A stretch of 9,036 nt of DNA from positions 1 through 9,036 of the forward strand of contig JAGXRS010000003.1 in the NCBI GenBank assembly GCA_018335615.1, read 5' to 3'. Shown piece by piece: positions 1 to 7,127 of this stretch; the first letter of the stretch is position 1, and every line of letters begins with the position of its first letter. Under the pieces are notes generated by a model, which saw only the letters and a program-made list of their open reading frames with translations, did no database searches and had not been told where the DNA came from. The translations under genes were made by a program, and so were the position numbers. Origin of the DNA: Hydrogenophaga sp. (GTDB lineage: Bacteria; Pseudomonadota; Gammaproteobacteria; Burkholderiales; Burkholderiaceae_C).

Positions 1-2
1 AG

Positions 3-3000
3 TGTGTCGACCTGGGTGGCGAATGCGTTCCCGGCGGCGAGCCGGCAGAGGCGCCCGCCACGGACGAAGATCCGCAGGCGCAAGCCGATGCGATGGACTT
101 CTCGGTCCCGGATGAAAACGCCCTGACCGATGCGCCCGTGGAGGTGTCGGTGGAGGCGTCGACGGAGCCGCTCGTCGAGCACATCGACTTCGACGACTTC
201 GCGGCTTCCCTGGCGGTCGACGAGACGGTGGACGAGCCAGATGCACCGGCCGCCCCGGAAGCGCACGCGCCCGACGGTTTCAGCGGCCACACAGCGGCCG
301 AAGAGGTTCTGGAGCTTTTCGAGTCCGATGAAGGTGCCGTGTTGGCCGACCTCCCGCTGGACATCACGGATATTGATTTCGACCTGTCGTTTGACTTGCC
401 GGATGCCATCGTCGACGAGCCGACACAGGCCCCTGTGCCGAGCGAGCCGTCCCTTTCGTCCCATTTGGTCGAGACCGAGGACGACAGACCGGCCATGACG
501 CCCGACGCAGGCGTCGCGTTGGCTGCTGACGAGCCGGTCGAGACGGCGGAGCCTGCAACGCCTCCCTTCTCCTTCGAAGCAGCTGCCGAGCCATGGACTG
601 TCGAGGCAGCCGACGCCCTCGTTCCGCCGTTCTCCACCGCCTTTTCAGAGGGCGACGGCACACAGGGCGACAGCATCGCGCCGCCGTCCGGTGCGCCGAT
701 GACGTCCGACCTCGCCGGACCGGAAGAGCCGCAGCCCGTGGCTGCGCCAGCCGAGCCGGATCTTTCAGTCGAGCCGGATCACCCGGACCCGACGGAACAA
801 CTGGACCTGACGGAACGTTCCATCCTGACGGATCAGACGGATCAGACGGATCAGACGGATCAGACGGATCAGACGGATCAGCCGTACCTGGCGGATCAGG
901 ACGCCGAACTTTCTGCCCTGGCGCTGCCGGTCGACCTGGCGCCACCACCACCGCTGGGCGAAATGCCGGACGAGCAGACGCGGGTGATTGGATCCCTGCG
1001 CATCGGCATCAAGCTTTACAACGTGTTCCTGAACGAGGCCGACGAATGGTCGCGCCGCCTGGGCACCGCGTTGACAGAATGGTCGATGGAGCGGCACCAA
1101 CCCTTGCCCGATCAGGCAGAGGCGTTGGCCCATTCTCTTGCCGGCAGCTCGGCCACGGTGGGCTTTCGCTCGCTCTCCGACATTGCACGCGCGCTGGAGC
1201 ATGCCCTGGAGACGGTCGCGCTGCATCAGCAGGCGGGTCGGGTCGCCACGGAGCAGCAGGCGCAGCTCTTTGTCGACGCGTCGGAGGACATCCGCCGCTT
1301 GTTGCACCAGTTTGCGGCTGGCTTCCTCAAGGATCCGAATACCGACCTGCTGGAGGCCTTGTACCGCGTCGTCCATGAGCCACTGCCCGAGGCGAACGCG
1401 CCCCTCGCCAGTGCCGTGGTCGATGGCGGGTCGGACGGTAACCCTGACACCGGTCTGCTGGAAACCGATCGGTTGTCTGACCAGTGGGCTGACGAGGAAT
1501 GTGAATCGGTGTCCGTTTCGCCTGGGGTCGAAGTCGCCACACCAGGGCCGATGGCCGCGTTGGACGAGGCGGCCACACAGCCTTCACCAGTCGCTGGACT
1601 GCGTCCGGCGGCGAGCGGTCCGGTGCAGGACATCGACGACGACATCGATGCGGTTGACACCATCGACGTCGACCTGTTTCCGATCTTTTCCGACGAGGCC
1701 CTGGAGCTGCTGCCCCAGATGGGCGGCGCACTGCGCCAGTGGGTGGCGCGCCCTGACAACGCCAGCGCCCGCGCCGAGGTCTTGCGCAACCTGCACACAT
1801 TCAAGGGCAGCGCCCGGCTGGCCGGTGCCTTGCGTCTGGGCGAGATGGCCCACCGCATGGAAACCACGGCAGAACGCCTGGGCTCCGACGTCCAGCACAG
1901 CGCAGACCTGGAGCCCTTGCTGGCCTCGTTTGACGCGTTGTCAGCCCGTTTCGACCAGCTGCGCCATACAGACCCGGATGACAGTGGCGTGTTGCTGCGG
2001 GCTGCAGAAGAGGCGCCCGACGCCACGCTGTCGCCAGTGCCCTCTGCACTCGAAGCCGACGTGGGGCCACTGCCAGAGGCACCGGCCCTTGCCGGCCAGG
2101 AAGCCATGGAAGGTCTCAGCGGCCTGGCCTTGGCGCGCACGCCGGTGGCCGTGCAGGCCCGTGCCGGCGCCGCCGTGCGGGTGCGGCCCGAGTTGCTCGA
2201 CCGCCTGGTGAACCAGGCCGGCGAGGTGATGATCACGCGTTCGCGCATGGAGTCCGAGCTGGTCAACCTGCGGGGCTCGCTCAAGGACCTCACCGGCAAC
2301 CTGGACCGCTTGCGCCAGCAGCTGCGCGACATCGAGTTGCAGGCCGAAACCCAGATGCAATCGCGCCTGGCGCAGGCGCGTGATGCCGACCAGTCGTTCG
2401 ATCCGCTGGAGTTCGACCGCTTCACCCGCGTGCAGGAACTCACGCGCATGATGGCCGAGTCGGTCAACGACGTGGCCACGGTGCAGCGCAACCTGCAGCG
2501 CGCCGTGGAATCCACGGAAGACAGCCTGGTGGCCCAGGCGCGCCAGACGCGCGAACTGCAGCGCGACCTGCTGCGCACGCGCATGGTGGAATTCGAGGGT
2601 ATTTCCGAACGCCTGTATCGTGTGGTGCGCCAGGCGTCCAAGGAAACCGGCAAGCAGGTGCGCCTGGACATCACGGGCGGCAACATCGAACTGGACCGTG
2701 GCGTGCTCGATCGCATGACCGGCGCCTTCGAACACCTGTTGCGCAACTGCGTCGTGCACGGCATCGAAACGCCCACCCAGCGTCTGGCCGCAGGCAAGCC
2801 CGCCGAGGGCAGCATTGAGATCCGGCTGGCGCAGGAACTCAACGACGTGTCGGTGGTGTTCCACGACGATGGTGCCGGCCTGGACCTGGCCCGCTTGCGT
2901 GAGAAGGCCGAGGCCCAGGGCTTTGTGCCCCCCGGTGCCCGGCTCAGCGACAAGGAAGCGGCGCAGCTGGTCTTTGCGGCGGGTCTGAGCACGGCCAACG

Positions 3001-4019
3001 AGGTGTCCGGTCTCGCCGGGCGCGGGGTCGGCATGGACGTGGTGCGCACCGACGTGGTGGGTCTGGGTGGTCGCGTTGAAACCGAGACCCAGCGCGGCCA
3101 GGGCACCAGCTTCAAGCTCGTGCTGCCCCTGACCACCGCGGTGACGCAGGTGGTGATGGTGCGCGCCGGATCGCTCACCCTGGGTGTGCCGTCCAACCTG
3201 GTGGAACTCGTGCGTCGCGTCTCCCAGGACGAGCTGGCAAAGGCTTACGCCAAAGGCAGCCTCACCGTGGGCGACGAGGAAGTGCCCTTCCACTGGGCCG
3301 GCGCCCTGCTGCAGTCATCGCCGCAATCGCTGGAAGCCCAGGGGCGCACGCTGCCGGTGGTGATTTTCCGAAGCGCGGCGCAGCGCGTGGCCGTGCACGT
3401 GGACGAGGTGCTGGGCAACCAGGAAGTCGTGGTCAAGAACCTCGGGCCCCAGCTCTCCCGGCTGCCCGGCCTGGCCGGCATGTCGGTGCTGGCATCGGGT
3501 GCCGTGGCACTCATCTACAACCCGGTGGCCCTGGCGGCGGTGTATGGCAGCCAGGTCAGCGCCTGGCTGGCAACCCAGCAGCGCGTGGCGCCCCAGGAAC
3601 AGGGCGATTCGCCCGCACCGGTCGATGTCGTGGCCAACGCCGTGCCGCTGGTGCTGGTGGTGGACGACTCCATCACGGTGCGCCGCGTGACGCAGCGCCT
3701 GCTGCAGCGCGAAGGTTATCGCGTCAGCCTGGCCGCTGACGGTCTGCAGGCGCTCGAACGCCTGCAGCAGGAACTGCCGTCGGTGGTGCTGTCCGACATC
3801 GAGATGCCGCGCATGGACGGCTTCGACCTCGTGCGCAACATCCGGAACGACCCCCGTCTGTCCGGCCTGCCGGTGATCATGATCACCTCGCGCATCGCCG
3901 AGAAGCACCGCGAACACGCCCGCGAACTCGGGGTGGACCATTACCTCGGCAAGCCGTACGCGGAAGACGAACTGCTGGCGCTCATCGGGCATTACACCAA
4001 GGTCGCGGCCGAGACCTGA
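3..4019 (+). CDS. chpA: ChpA/PilL-type hybrid chemosensory histidine kinase, 5'-truncated by window edge
   Basis: CheA-like hybrid kinase of the type IV pilus (Pil-Chp) pathway, cytoplasmic. The frame is open to the left edge, so the true start lies outside; ATG 93 is internal. Counting from the codon at base 3, 1338 residues are visible. Residues 1-325 form an acidic Ala/Pro/Asp/Glu-rich linker with a DQT repeat. An Hpt domain at about 330-415 has His377 in HSLAGSS, and a second at about 558-640 has His598 in HTFKGSA. A CheA-type dimerisation segment with a long coiled coil covers about 727-850. The ATPase core follows, with an N-box Asn915 in LLRNCVVHGIE, a G1 box DDGAGLD (955 on) and a G2 box GRGVGMD around Arg1007. 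A CheW-like domain spans about 1042-1180. The receiver has Asp1221/Asp1222, phospho-acceptor Asp1265 and Lys1317. The family is about 2000 residues or more, so further Hpt domains are expected upstream. The role in twitching motility is inferred from architecture. Confidence 0.93.
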   Translation, partial: CVDLGGECVPGGEPAEAPATDEDPQAQADAMDFSVPDENALTDAPVEVSVEASTEPLVEHIDFDDFAASLAVDETVDEPDAPAAPEAHAPDGFSGHTAAEEVLELFESDEGAVLADLPLDITDIDFDLSFDLPDAIVDEPTQAPVPSEPSLSSHLVETEDDRPAMTPDAGVALAADEPVETAEPATPPFSFEAAAEPWTVEAADALVPPFSTAFSEGDGTQGDSIAPPSGAPMTSDLAGPEEPQPVAAPAEPDLSVEPDHPDPTEQLDLTERSILTDQTDQTDQTDQTDQTDQPYLADQDAELSALALPVDLAPPPPLGEMPDEQTRVIGSLRIGIKLYNVFLNEADEWSRRLGTALTEWSMERHQPLPDQAEALAHSLAGSSATVGFRSLSDIARALEHALETVALHQQAGRVATEQQAQLFVDASEDIRRLLHQFAAGFLKDPNTDLLEALYRVVHEPLPEANAPLASAVVDGGSDGNPDTGLLETDRLSDQWADEECESVSVSPGVEVATPGPMAALDEAATQPSPVAGLRPAASGPVQDIDDDIDAVDTIDVDLFPIFSDEALELLPQMGGALRQWVARPDNASARAEVLRNLHTFKGSARLAGALRLGEMAHRMETTAERLGSDVQHSADLEPLLASFDALSARFDQLRHTDPDDSGVLLRAAEEAPDATLSPVPSALEADVGPLPEAPALAGQEAMEGLSGLALARTPVAVQARAGAAVRVRPELLDRLVNQAGEVMITRSRMESELVNLRGSLKDLTGNLDRLRQQLRDIELQAETQMQSRLAQARDADQSFDPLEFDRFTRVQELTRMMAESVNDVATVQRNLQRAVESTEDSLVAQARQTRELQRDLLRTRMVEFEGISERLYRVVRQASKETGKQVRLDITGGNIELDRGVLDRMTGAFEHLLRNCVVHGIETPTQRLAAGKPAEGSIEIRLAQELNDVSVVFHDDGAGLDLARLREKAEAQGFVPPGARLSDKEAAQLVFAAGLSTANEVSGLAGRGVGMDVVRTDVVGLGGRVETETQRGQGTSFKLVLPLTTAVTQVVMVRAGSLTLGVPSNLVELVRRVSQDELAKAYAKGSLTVGDEEVPFHWAGALLQSSPQSLEAQGRTLPVVIFRSAAQRVAVHVDEVLGNQEVVVKNLGPQLSRLPGLAGMSVLASGAVALIYNPVALAAVYGSQVSAWLATQQRVAPQEQGDSPAPVDVVANAVPLVLVVDDSITVRRVTQRLLQREGYRVSLAADGLQALERLQQELPSVVLSDIEMPRMDGFDLVRNIRNDPRLSGLPVIMITSRIAEKHREHARELGVDHYLGKPYAEDELLALIGHYTKVAAET
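791..881 (+). repeat. In-frame 9-bp tandem repeat in the chpA linker
   Basis: Six perfect consecutive copies of gacggatca occupy 827-880. They are preceded by two decayed 18-bp units starting with gacggaac at 791 and 809, which keeps the period-9 register. The perfect part encodes a run of Asp-Gln-Thr triplets inside the disordered acidic linker. Because the unit is a multiple of three, copy-number change would lengthen or shorten the linker without a frameshift. There are no spacers, so this is a simple minisatellite-like coding repeat. Confidence 0.95.
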
Positions 4020-4021
4020 GG

Positions 4022-4048
4022 CCTCGCCGCTGTGCGGGGTCGGTGAGG
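4022..4048. terminator. Candidate hairpin between convergent chpA and phrB
   Basis: The 36-bp gap between the two convergent stop codons holds an inverted repeat. Bases 4022-4029 (cctcgccg) pair with 4041-4048 (cggtgagg) through eight base pairs including one G-T wobble, around an 11-nt loop. A smaller alternative stem, ccgc-tgt-gcgg, lies at 4027-4037. Neither strand shows a T-run after the stem, so it does not meet the usual intrinsic-terminator pattern. Its position is the main argument for it. Confidence 0.3.
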
Positions 4049-4055
4049 ATCGCGT

Positions 4056-5537
4056 TCAGGCCTTGAGCGGCTTCTTCACCACCGCGTAGCGCAGCAAGGT
4101 GCGCTCGCGGGCCTCGGCGTGATCCACGATGGGCCGGGGATAGTGCACGCCGAGTTCGATCCCGGCGGCGGCGAGTTCGATCTCGCGTGCCGTCCAGGGC
4201 GCGTGCAGCGCGGCGTCGGGCAGGCCGGCCAGCTGTGGCAGGTAGCGCCGGATGAACTTGCCCTGCGGGTCGAACTTCTCGCTTTGCGACACCGGGTTGA
4301 AGATGCGGAAGTAGGGCTGGGCATCGCAGCCGCTGGAACTCGCCCACTGCCACCCCCCGTTGTTGGCCGCCAGGTCGTAGTCGATCAGGTGTTCGGCGAA
4401 ATAGCGCTCGCCCCAGCGCCAGTCGATGCCCAGATCTTTCACCAGGAAGCTCGCCACCACCATGCGCAGGCGGTTGTGCATGTAGCCGGTCTGGTTGATT
4501 TGTGCCATGGCCGCGTCGACCAGCGGGTAGCCGGTGCGGCCTTCGCACCAGGCGGCGAACAATTCTTTGGCGTGCTTGCCGTGCTCGAACTTGATGCGGT
4601 CGTATTCGGGCTTGAAGGCCTTCTCCACCACATGCGGAAAGTTCGCCAGCACCTGGTGGTAGAAGTCGCGCCAGATCAGTTCTGACAGCCAAGTGCTGGC
4701 GCCAGTGATGCCCTGCAGGTGCATGGCGTAGGCGACCGAGGCCACCTGCCGGATCGAGATGGTGCCAAAGCGCAGGTGCACGCTCAGGTAGCTCGGCCCC
4801 TTGATGGCAGGGAAGTTGCGGGCCTCGTCGTAGCGGTCGATGCGCTCGACAAAGTCCTCGAACAGGCGCGTGGCGCCGCTGCTGCCGGTGGGCATGGGCA
4901 GCTGGGCCAGGTTGGTCGGTGTGAAGCCGATGTCGCCCAGGCGCGGCACCGACCGGACCCAGTCGGCGGGCACGGGGGCGAGCGAGGCGCCGTAGCGCGC
5001 CGCCGGGTAGGCCTTGAGGTGGAAACCGTCCAGCTGCCTGAGCCAGGCGTTCTTGTAGGGTGTGAACACGCCGAAGGCGTGGCCTGCCTGCGTCAGGACT
5101 TCGCGGCGCTCGAAGATCACATGGTCCTTGTGGCTGTGCAGCAGGATGCCGGCGTGCGCCAGGTCGCCGAACACCTGCGCGTCGCGCGCCTTGGCCTGCG
5201 GCTCGTCGTCGTGGTTGGCGAAGACCGCCTGCACATGCAGCCGCTGCGCCAGCGCGGGAATGCTCTCGCTGGCCTTGCCATGCAGCACGATCAGGCCGGT
5301 GCCTTCCGTGCCGTGCTGCCGGCCCAGGGCGCGCAGCGCCGCATCGAGTTCCACCAGCGACTCGCGGATGAACTCGACCCGCCGGTCGGCGCGGGGCAGG
5401 GTGTCGAGGATCTCGGTGTCAAAAACAAACACGCACCAGACCCGGCGGCAGACCTTGAGCGCGTGGTACAGGGCGGCGTTGTCGTGGGCGCGCAGGTCGC
5501 GCCGGAACCACATCAGGCCTTGGTCGTAGGTGTTCAT
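4056..5537 (-). CDS. phrB: Class I deoxyribodipyrimidine photolyase (cryptochrome/photolyase family)
   Basis: A 493-residue FAD flavoprotein, probably splitting cyclobutane pyrimidine dimers with blue/near-UV light. The N-terminal antenna domain begins with MWFRRDLRAHDNAAL (residues 9-23). The C-terminal FAD domain shows LSVHLRFGTIS, WRDFY (Trp289 on), the flavin-binding TGYP at 335-338, HNRLRM, DWRWGERYF with Trp373, and NNGGWQWASS with Asn392/Asn393, Trp396 and Trp398. These match the E. coli PhrB landmarks as I recall them. The start at ATG 5537 puts the conserved WFRRDLR motif near the N-terminus as the family requires. I see no clear ribosome-binding site before it. The frame stays open upstream to 6188, but that extension lies antisense to yqgE and is not photolyase-like. 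Phe317 sits where the outer Trp of the electron-transfer triad is expected. The gene is convergent with chpA and divergent from yqgE. A cryptochrome-like sensory role cannot be excluded from sequence alone. Confidence 0.94.
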   Translation of the reverse strand: MNTYDQGLMWFRRDLRAHDNAALYHALKVCRRVWCVFVFDTEILDTLPRADRRVEFIRESLVELDAALRALGRQHGTEGTGLIVLHGKASESIPALAQRLHVQAVFANHDDEPQAKARDAQVFGDLAHAGILLHSHKDHVIFERREVLTQAGHAFGVFTPYKNAWLRQLDGFHLKAYPAARYGASLAPVPADWVRSVPRLGDIGFTPTNLAQLPMPTGSSGATRLFEDFVERIDRYDEARNFPAIKGPSYLSVHLRFGTISIRQVASVAYAMHLQGITGASTWLSELIWRDFYHQVLANFPHVVEKAFKPEYDRIKFEHGKHAKELFAAWCEGRTGYPLVDAAMAQINQTGYMHNRLRMVVASFLVKDLGIDWRWGERYFAEHLIDYDLAANNGGWQWASSSGCDAQPYFRIFNPVSQSEKFDPQGKFIRRYLPQLAGLPDAALHAPWTAREIELAAAGIELGVHYPRPIVDHAEARERTLLRYAVVKKPLKA

Positions 5538-5591
5538 GGGGGGCGCGGTGGGCCAGCGGGCGAGAAGAAGAGGGACGCGAAGACGGACGCT

Positions 5592-5597
5592 TAAAAT
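5592..5597 (+). promoter_or_regulatory. -10-like box TAAAAT placed for a leaderless yqgE transcript
   Basis: The only AT-rich stretch in the 66-bp phrB/yqgE divergent gap is TTAAAAT at 5591-5597. Counting the hexamer TAAAAT as -12 to -7, +1 falls exactly on the A of the yqgE ATG at 5604. No TTGACA-like -35 box is visible at 16-18 bp spacing (the bases there are purine-rich), and no extended -10 TGn is present. The yqgE start also lacks a Shine-Dalgarno sequence, which fits a leaderless mRNA. The promoter assignment is inference. Confidence 0.5.
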
Positions 5598-5603
5598 CGC
5601 GAC

Positions 5604-6194
5604 ATGTCCGCCGATTTTGCCCCCATCAACCTGACCAATCATTTCCTGATTGCGATGCCCGCCCTCAGTGATGAGCTTTTCGGTCGAAGCGTGGTGTACC
5701 TCTGCGAACACAGCGAACGCGGGGCGCTGGGGTTGGTGATCAACAAGCCCAGCGACATCCTGCTGCCCCGTCTGTTTGAGAAGGTCGACCTGCCCATGGG
5801 CCGCGACGACCTGATGACGCAGCCGGTGTTCCAGGGCGGCCCGGTGCAGACCGAGCGCGGCTTCGTGCTGCACGAGGCGATTGAAGGCGGGCAGGGCGAG
5901 TCGGTCTACGCTTCCACCCTGTCCATACCCGGCGGCCTGGAAATGACCACCTCCAAGGACGTGCTCGAAGCGATGGCCTCGGGCGCCGGTCCGCGCAAGG
6001 TGTTCGTGACCTTGGGTTATGCGTCCTGGGGCGAGGGGCAGCTGGAGTCCGAGATCACCGAGAACAGCTGGCTCACGGTGGAGGCCGACCCCAGCGTGAT
6101 CTTTGATGCACCGGTGGCCGAGCGCTACGAGCGCGCCATGGCCTTGCTGGGGCTGCAGCCCTGGATGCTGTCGCCGGACGCTGGCCACGCATGA
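5604..6194 (+). CDS. yqgE: YqgE/AlgH family protein (DUF179)
   Basis: A 196-residue cytoplasmic protein of the YqgE/AlgH family. Its biochemical function is unsettled; AlgH was named for an effect on alginate regulation in Pseudomonas. Family landmarks are clear: LTNHFLIAMP at 10-19, VYLCEH at 31-36, GLVINKP at 43-49, GGPVQTERGFVLH at 78-90, and GYASWGEGQLESEI at 138-151 followed by ENSWLTV. Length is normal for the family. ATG 5604 is the right start because NHFLIAMP normally lies about ten residues from the N-terminus. No Shine-Dalgarno precedes it, and a -10-like TAAAAT lies just upstream. It is the first gene of the rightward run, and its stop overlaps the ruvX start by 4 bp (ATGA), suggesting translational coupling. 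The family call is firm, the function is not. Confidence 0.96.
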   Translation: MSADFAPINLTNHFLIAMPALSDELFGRSVVYLCEHSERGALGLVINKPSDILLPRLFEKVDLPMGRDDLMTQPVFQGGPVQTERGFVLHEAIEGGQGESVYASTLSIPGGLEMTTSKDVLEAMASGAGPRKVFVTLGYASWGEGQLESEITENSWLTVEADPSVIFDAPVAERYERAMALLGLQPWMLSPDAGHA

Positions 6195-6619
6195 GTCCGG
6201 ATGCCACTGCGCCCCGAACGCCTCAGGTCCCGGCGAACGCCCAGCTGTTCCTGGCCTTCGACTATGGCCTGAAGCGCACCGGCGTGGCCAGCGGCAACCG
6301 CATCACGGGCACCGCCTCCCCGCAGGCCACCATCCAGGCCGTGGGCGAAGCGCGCTTCGTGCAGGTGGCGCAGCGCGTTGCCCAGTGGCAGCCCGACGCG
6401 CTGGTGGTGGGCGTGCCCTACCACCCCGATGGCGCGGCCCACGAGAACACCGCCCGCGCCCTGAAATTCGCGCGCCAGCTGCGCGGGCGCCACGCGCTGC
6501 CCGTGTTCGAGGTGGACGAACGCTACAGCACCACCGAGGCCCACGCACTCGGCGCGAAAGACGCCGACGCGGCCTCGGCCTGCATCATCCTGGAACAATT
6601 CTTGAGGAGTCTCCCCTGA
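6191..6619 (+). CDS. ruvX: RuvX/YqgF family Holliday junction resolvase-like nuclease
   Basis: A 142-residue RNase H-fold protein. Family members have been linked to Holliday junction resolution and to pre-16S rRNA 5'-end maturation. Motifs run in the expected order: FDYGLKRTGVA with Asp24 and Lys28/Arg29, DALVVGVPYHPDG at 69-81, VDERYSTTEA at 108-117 with Asp109/Glu110, and DAASACIILEQFL with Asp126. The candidate acidic catalytic residues (Asp24, Glu110, Asp126) are all present. About 18 non-conserved Pro/Ala-rich residues precede the first motif, somewhat more than in many homologues. Start ATG 6191 overlaps the yqgE stop by 4 bp and has no strong ribosome-binding site of its own, so coupling to yqgE is likely. 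Its TGA shares one base with the pyrR ATG. Which of the proposed nuclease roles applies here cannot be read from sequence. Confidence 0.94.
   Translation: MSPDATAPRTPQVPANAQLFLAFDYGLKRTGVASGNRITGTASPQATIQAVGEARFVQVAQRVAQWQPDALVVGVPYHPDGAAHENTARALKFARQLRGRHALPVFEVDERYSTTEAHALGAKDADAASACIILEQFLRSLP
6604..6609 (+). promoter_or_regulatory. Ribosome-binding site for pyrR
   Basis: GAGGAG lies inside the last codons of ruvX, with nine bases between it and the ATG at 6619. It is among the strongest Shine-Dalgarno sequences in the window and decides the pyrR start over the longer open frame that reaches back to 6103. Confidence 0.8.
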
Positions 6620-7125
6620 TGTCACATCCCACGCTGGACGCCGAGGCGCTCTACCTGGAGCTGCTCAAAGGCGTCAAAAGCCTGATCGACGCCCAGCCGC
6701 TGCAGCTGGCCGGCATCACCTCGGGTGGCGCCTGGCTGGCCGAGCGCCTGCAGCGCGACCTGGGCCTGCCGGGTGCCGCGGGCGTGATTTCATCGAGCAT
6801 GCACCGCGACGACTTTGCCCAGCGCGGACTGGCCATCAGCGCGCAGACCGTGCTGCCGTTTGACGTGAACGGCGCGCATGTGCTGCTGGTGGACGACGTG
6901 CTCTACACCGGGCGCACGCTGCGCGCGGTCATCAACGAACTGTTCGACTACGGCCGCCCCGCCAGCGTGAAGCTGGCCGTGCTGGTGGACCGCGGCGGGC
7001 GCGAACTGCCGATCCAGGCCGACGTGTGCGCCGCCACGGTGGCGCTGCCGGCCGGGCAGTCGCTCGAACTGGCGCGCGACGACAGCGGGCGCCTCGCCTT
7101 CGTGTTGGAAAACAAGGACTTCTGA
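6619..7125 (+). CDS. pyrR: PyrR-type uracil phosphoribosyltransferase / pyrimidine regulatory protein
   Basis: A 168-residue type I phosphoribosyltransferase. PyrR proteins convert uracil plus PRPP to UMP, and in Gram-positive bacteria also bind pyr mRNA leaders to promote attenuation. Seen here: an early GITSGGAWLAERL segment (about 33-45), a short HRDDF segment, and the PRPP-binding signature VLLVDDVLYTGRT with Asp92/Asp93 and Thr97-Gly98-Arg99-Thr100. VLVDRGGRELPI follows and is typical of PyrR. ATG 6619 is preceded by GAGGAG, shares one base with the ruvX stop, and gives the family's usual length. pyrB starts 3 nt after the stop. No pyr leader or attenuator hairpin is visible in this run of genes, so an RNA-binding role at this locus is not supported; salvage or control elsewhere remains possible. 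Confidence 0.94.
   Translation: MSHPTLDAEALYLELLKGVKSLIDAQPLQLAGITSGGAWLAERLQRDLGLPGAAGVISSSMHRDDFAQRGLAISAQTVLPFDVNGAHVLLVDDVLYTGRTLRAVINELFDYGRPASVKLAVLVDRGGRELPIQADVCAATVALPAGQSLELARDDSGRLAFVLENKDF
7114..7118 (+). promoter_or_regulatory. Ribosome-binding site deciding the pyrB GTG start
   Basis: AAGGA sits within the last codons of pyrR, nine bases before GTG 7128. Together with the conserved N-terminus of PyrB, it favours the GTG start over ATG 7026, which lies deep inside pyrR. Confidence 0.7.
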
Positions 7126-7127
7126 AC

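Noticed and set aside
93..95. ATG 93 as the true chpA start
   Set aside because: The frame is open back to base 3 with the same acidic Pro/Ala-rich composition, no ribosome-binding site precedes the ATG, and the family is much longer.
827..881. Short-period repeats as a CRISPR array or iteron origin
   Set aside because: The units are 9 bp, abut without spacers and stay in the chpA reading frame as Asp-Gln-Thr codons.
1226..3293. Long minus-strand open frames (656 and 450 codons) opposite chpA
   Set aside because: Their products are low-complexity and rich in Arg/Ser/His/Ala with no recognisable domain. They lie antisense to a strongly conserved kinase core, and GC-rich codon use opens such frames by chance.
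3872..3887. Perfect 16-bp palindrome ggtgatcatgatcacc as an operator
   Set aside because: It encodes the conserved PVIMIT strand of the receiver domain, whose codons produce the symmetry, and it lies deep inside the gene far from any start.
5538..6188. N-terminal extension of the photolyase up to base 6188
   Set aside because: The extra residues lie antisense to yqgE and do not resemble photolyase. The conserved N-terminus begins at ATG 5537.
6103..6618. Longer open frame running into pyrR from 6103
   Set aside because: It crosses ruvX in another frame and reads as Arg/Pro-rich noise. GAGGAG at 6604 and the family length place the pyrR start at 6619.
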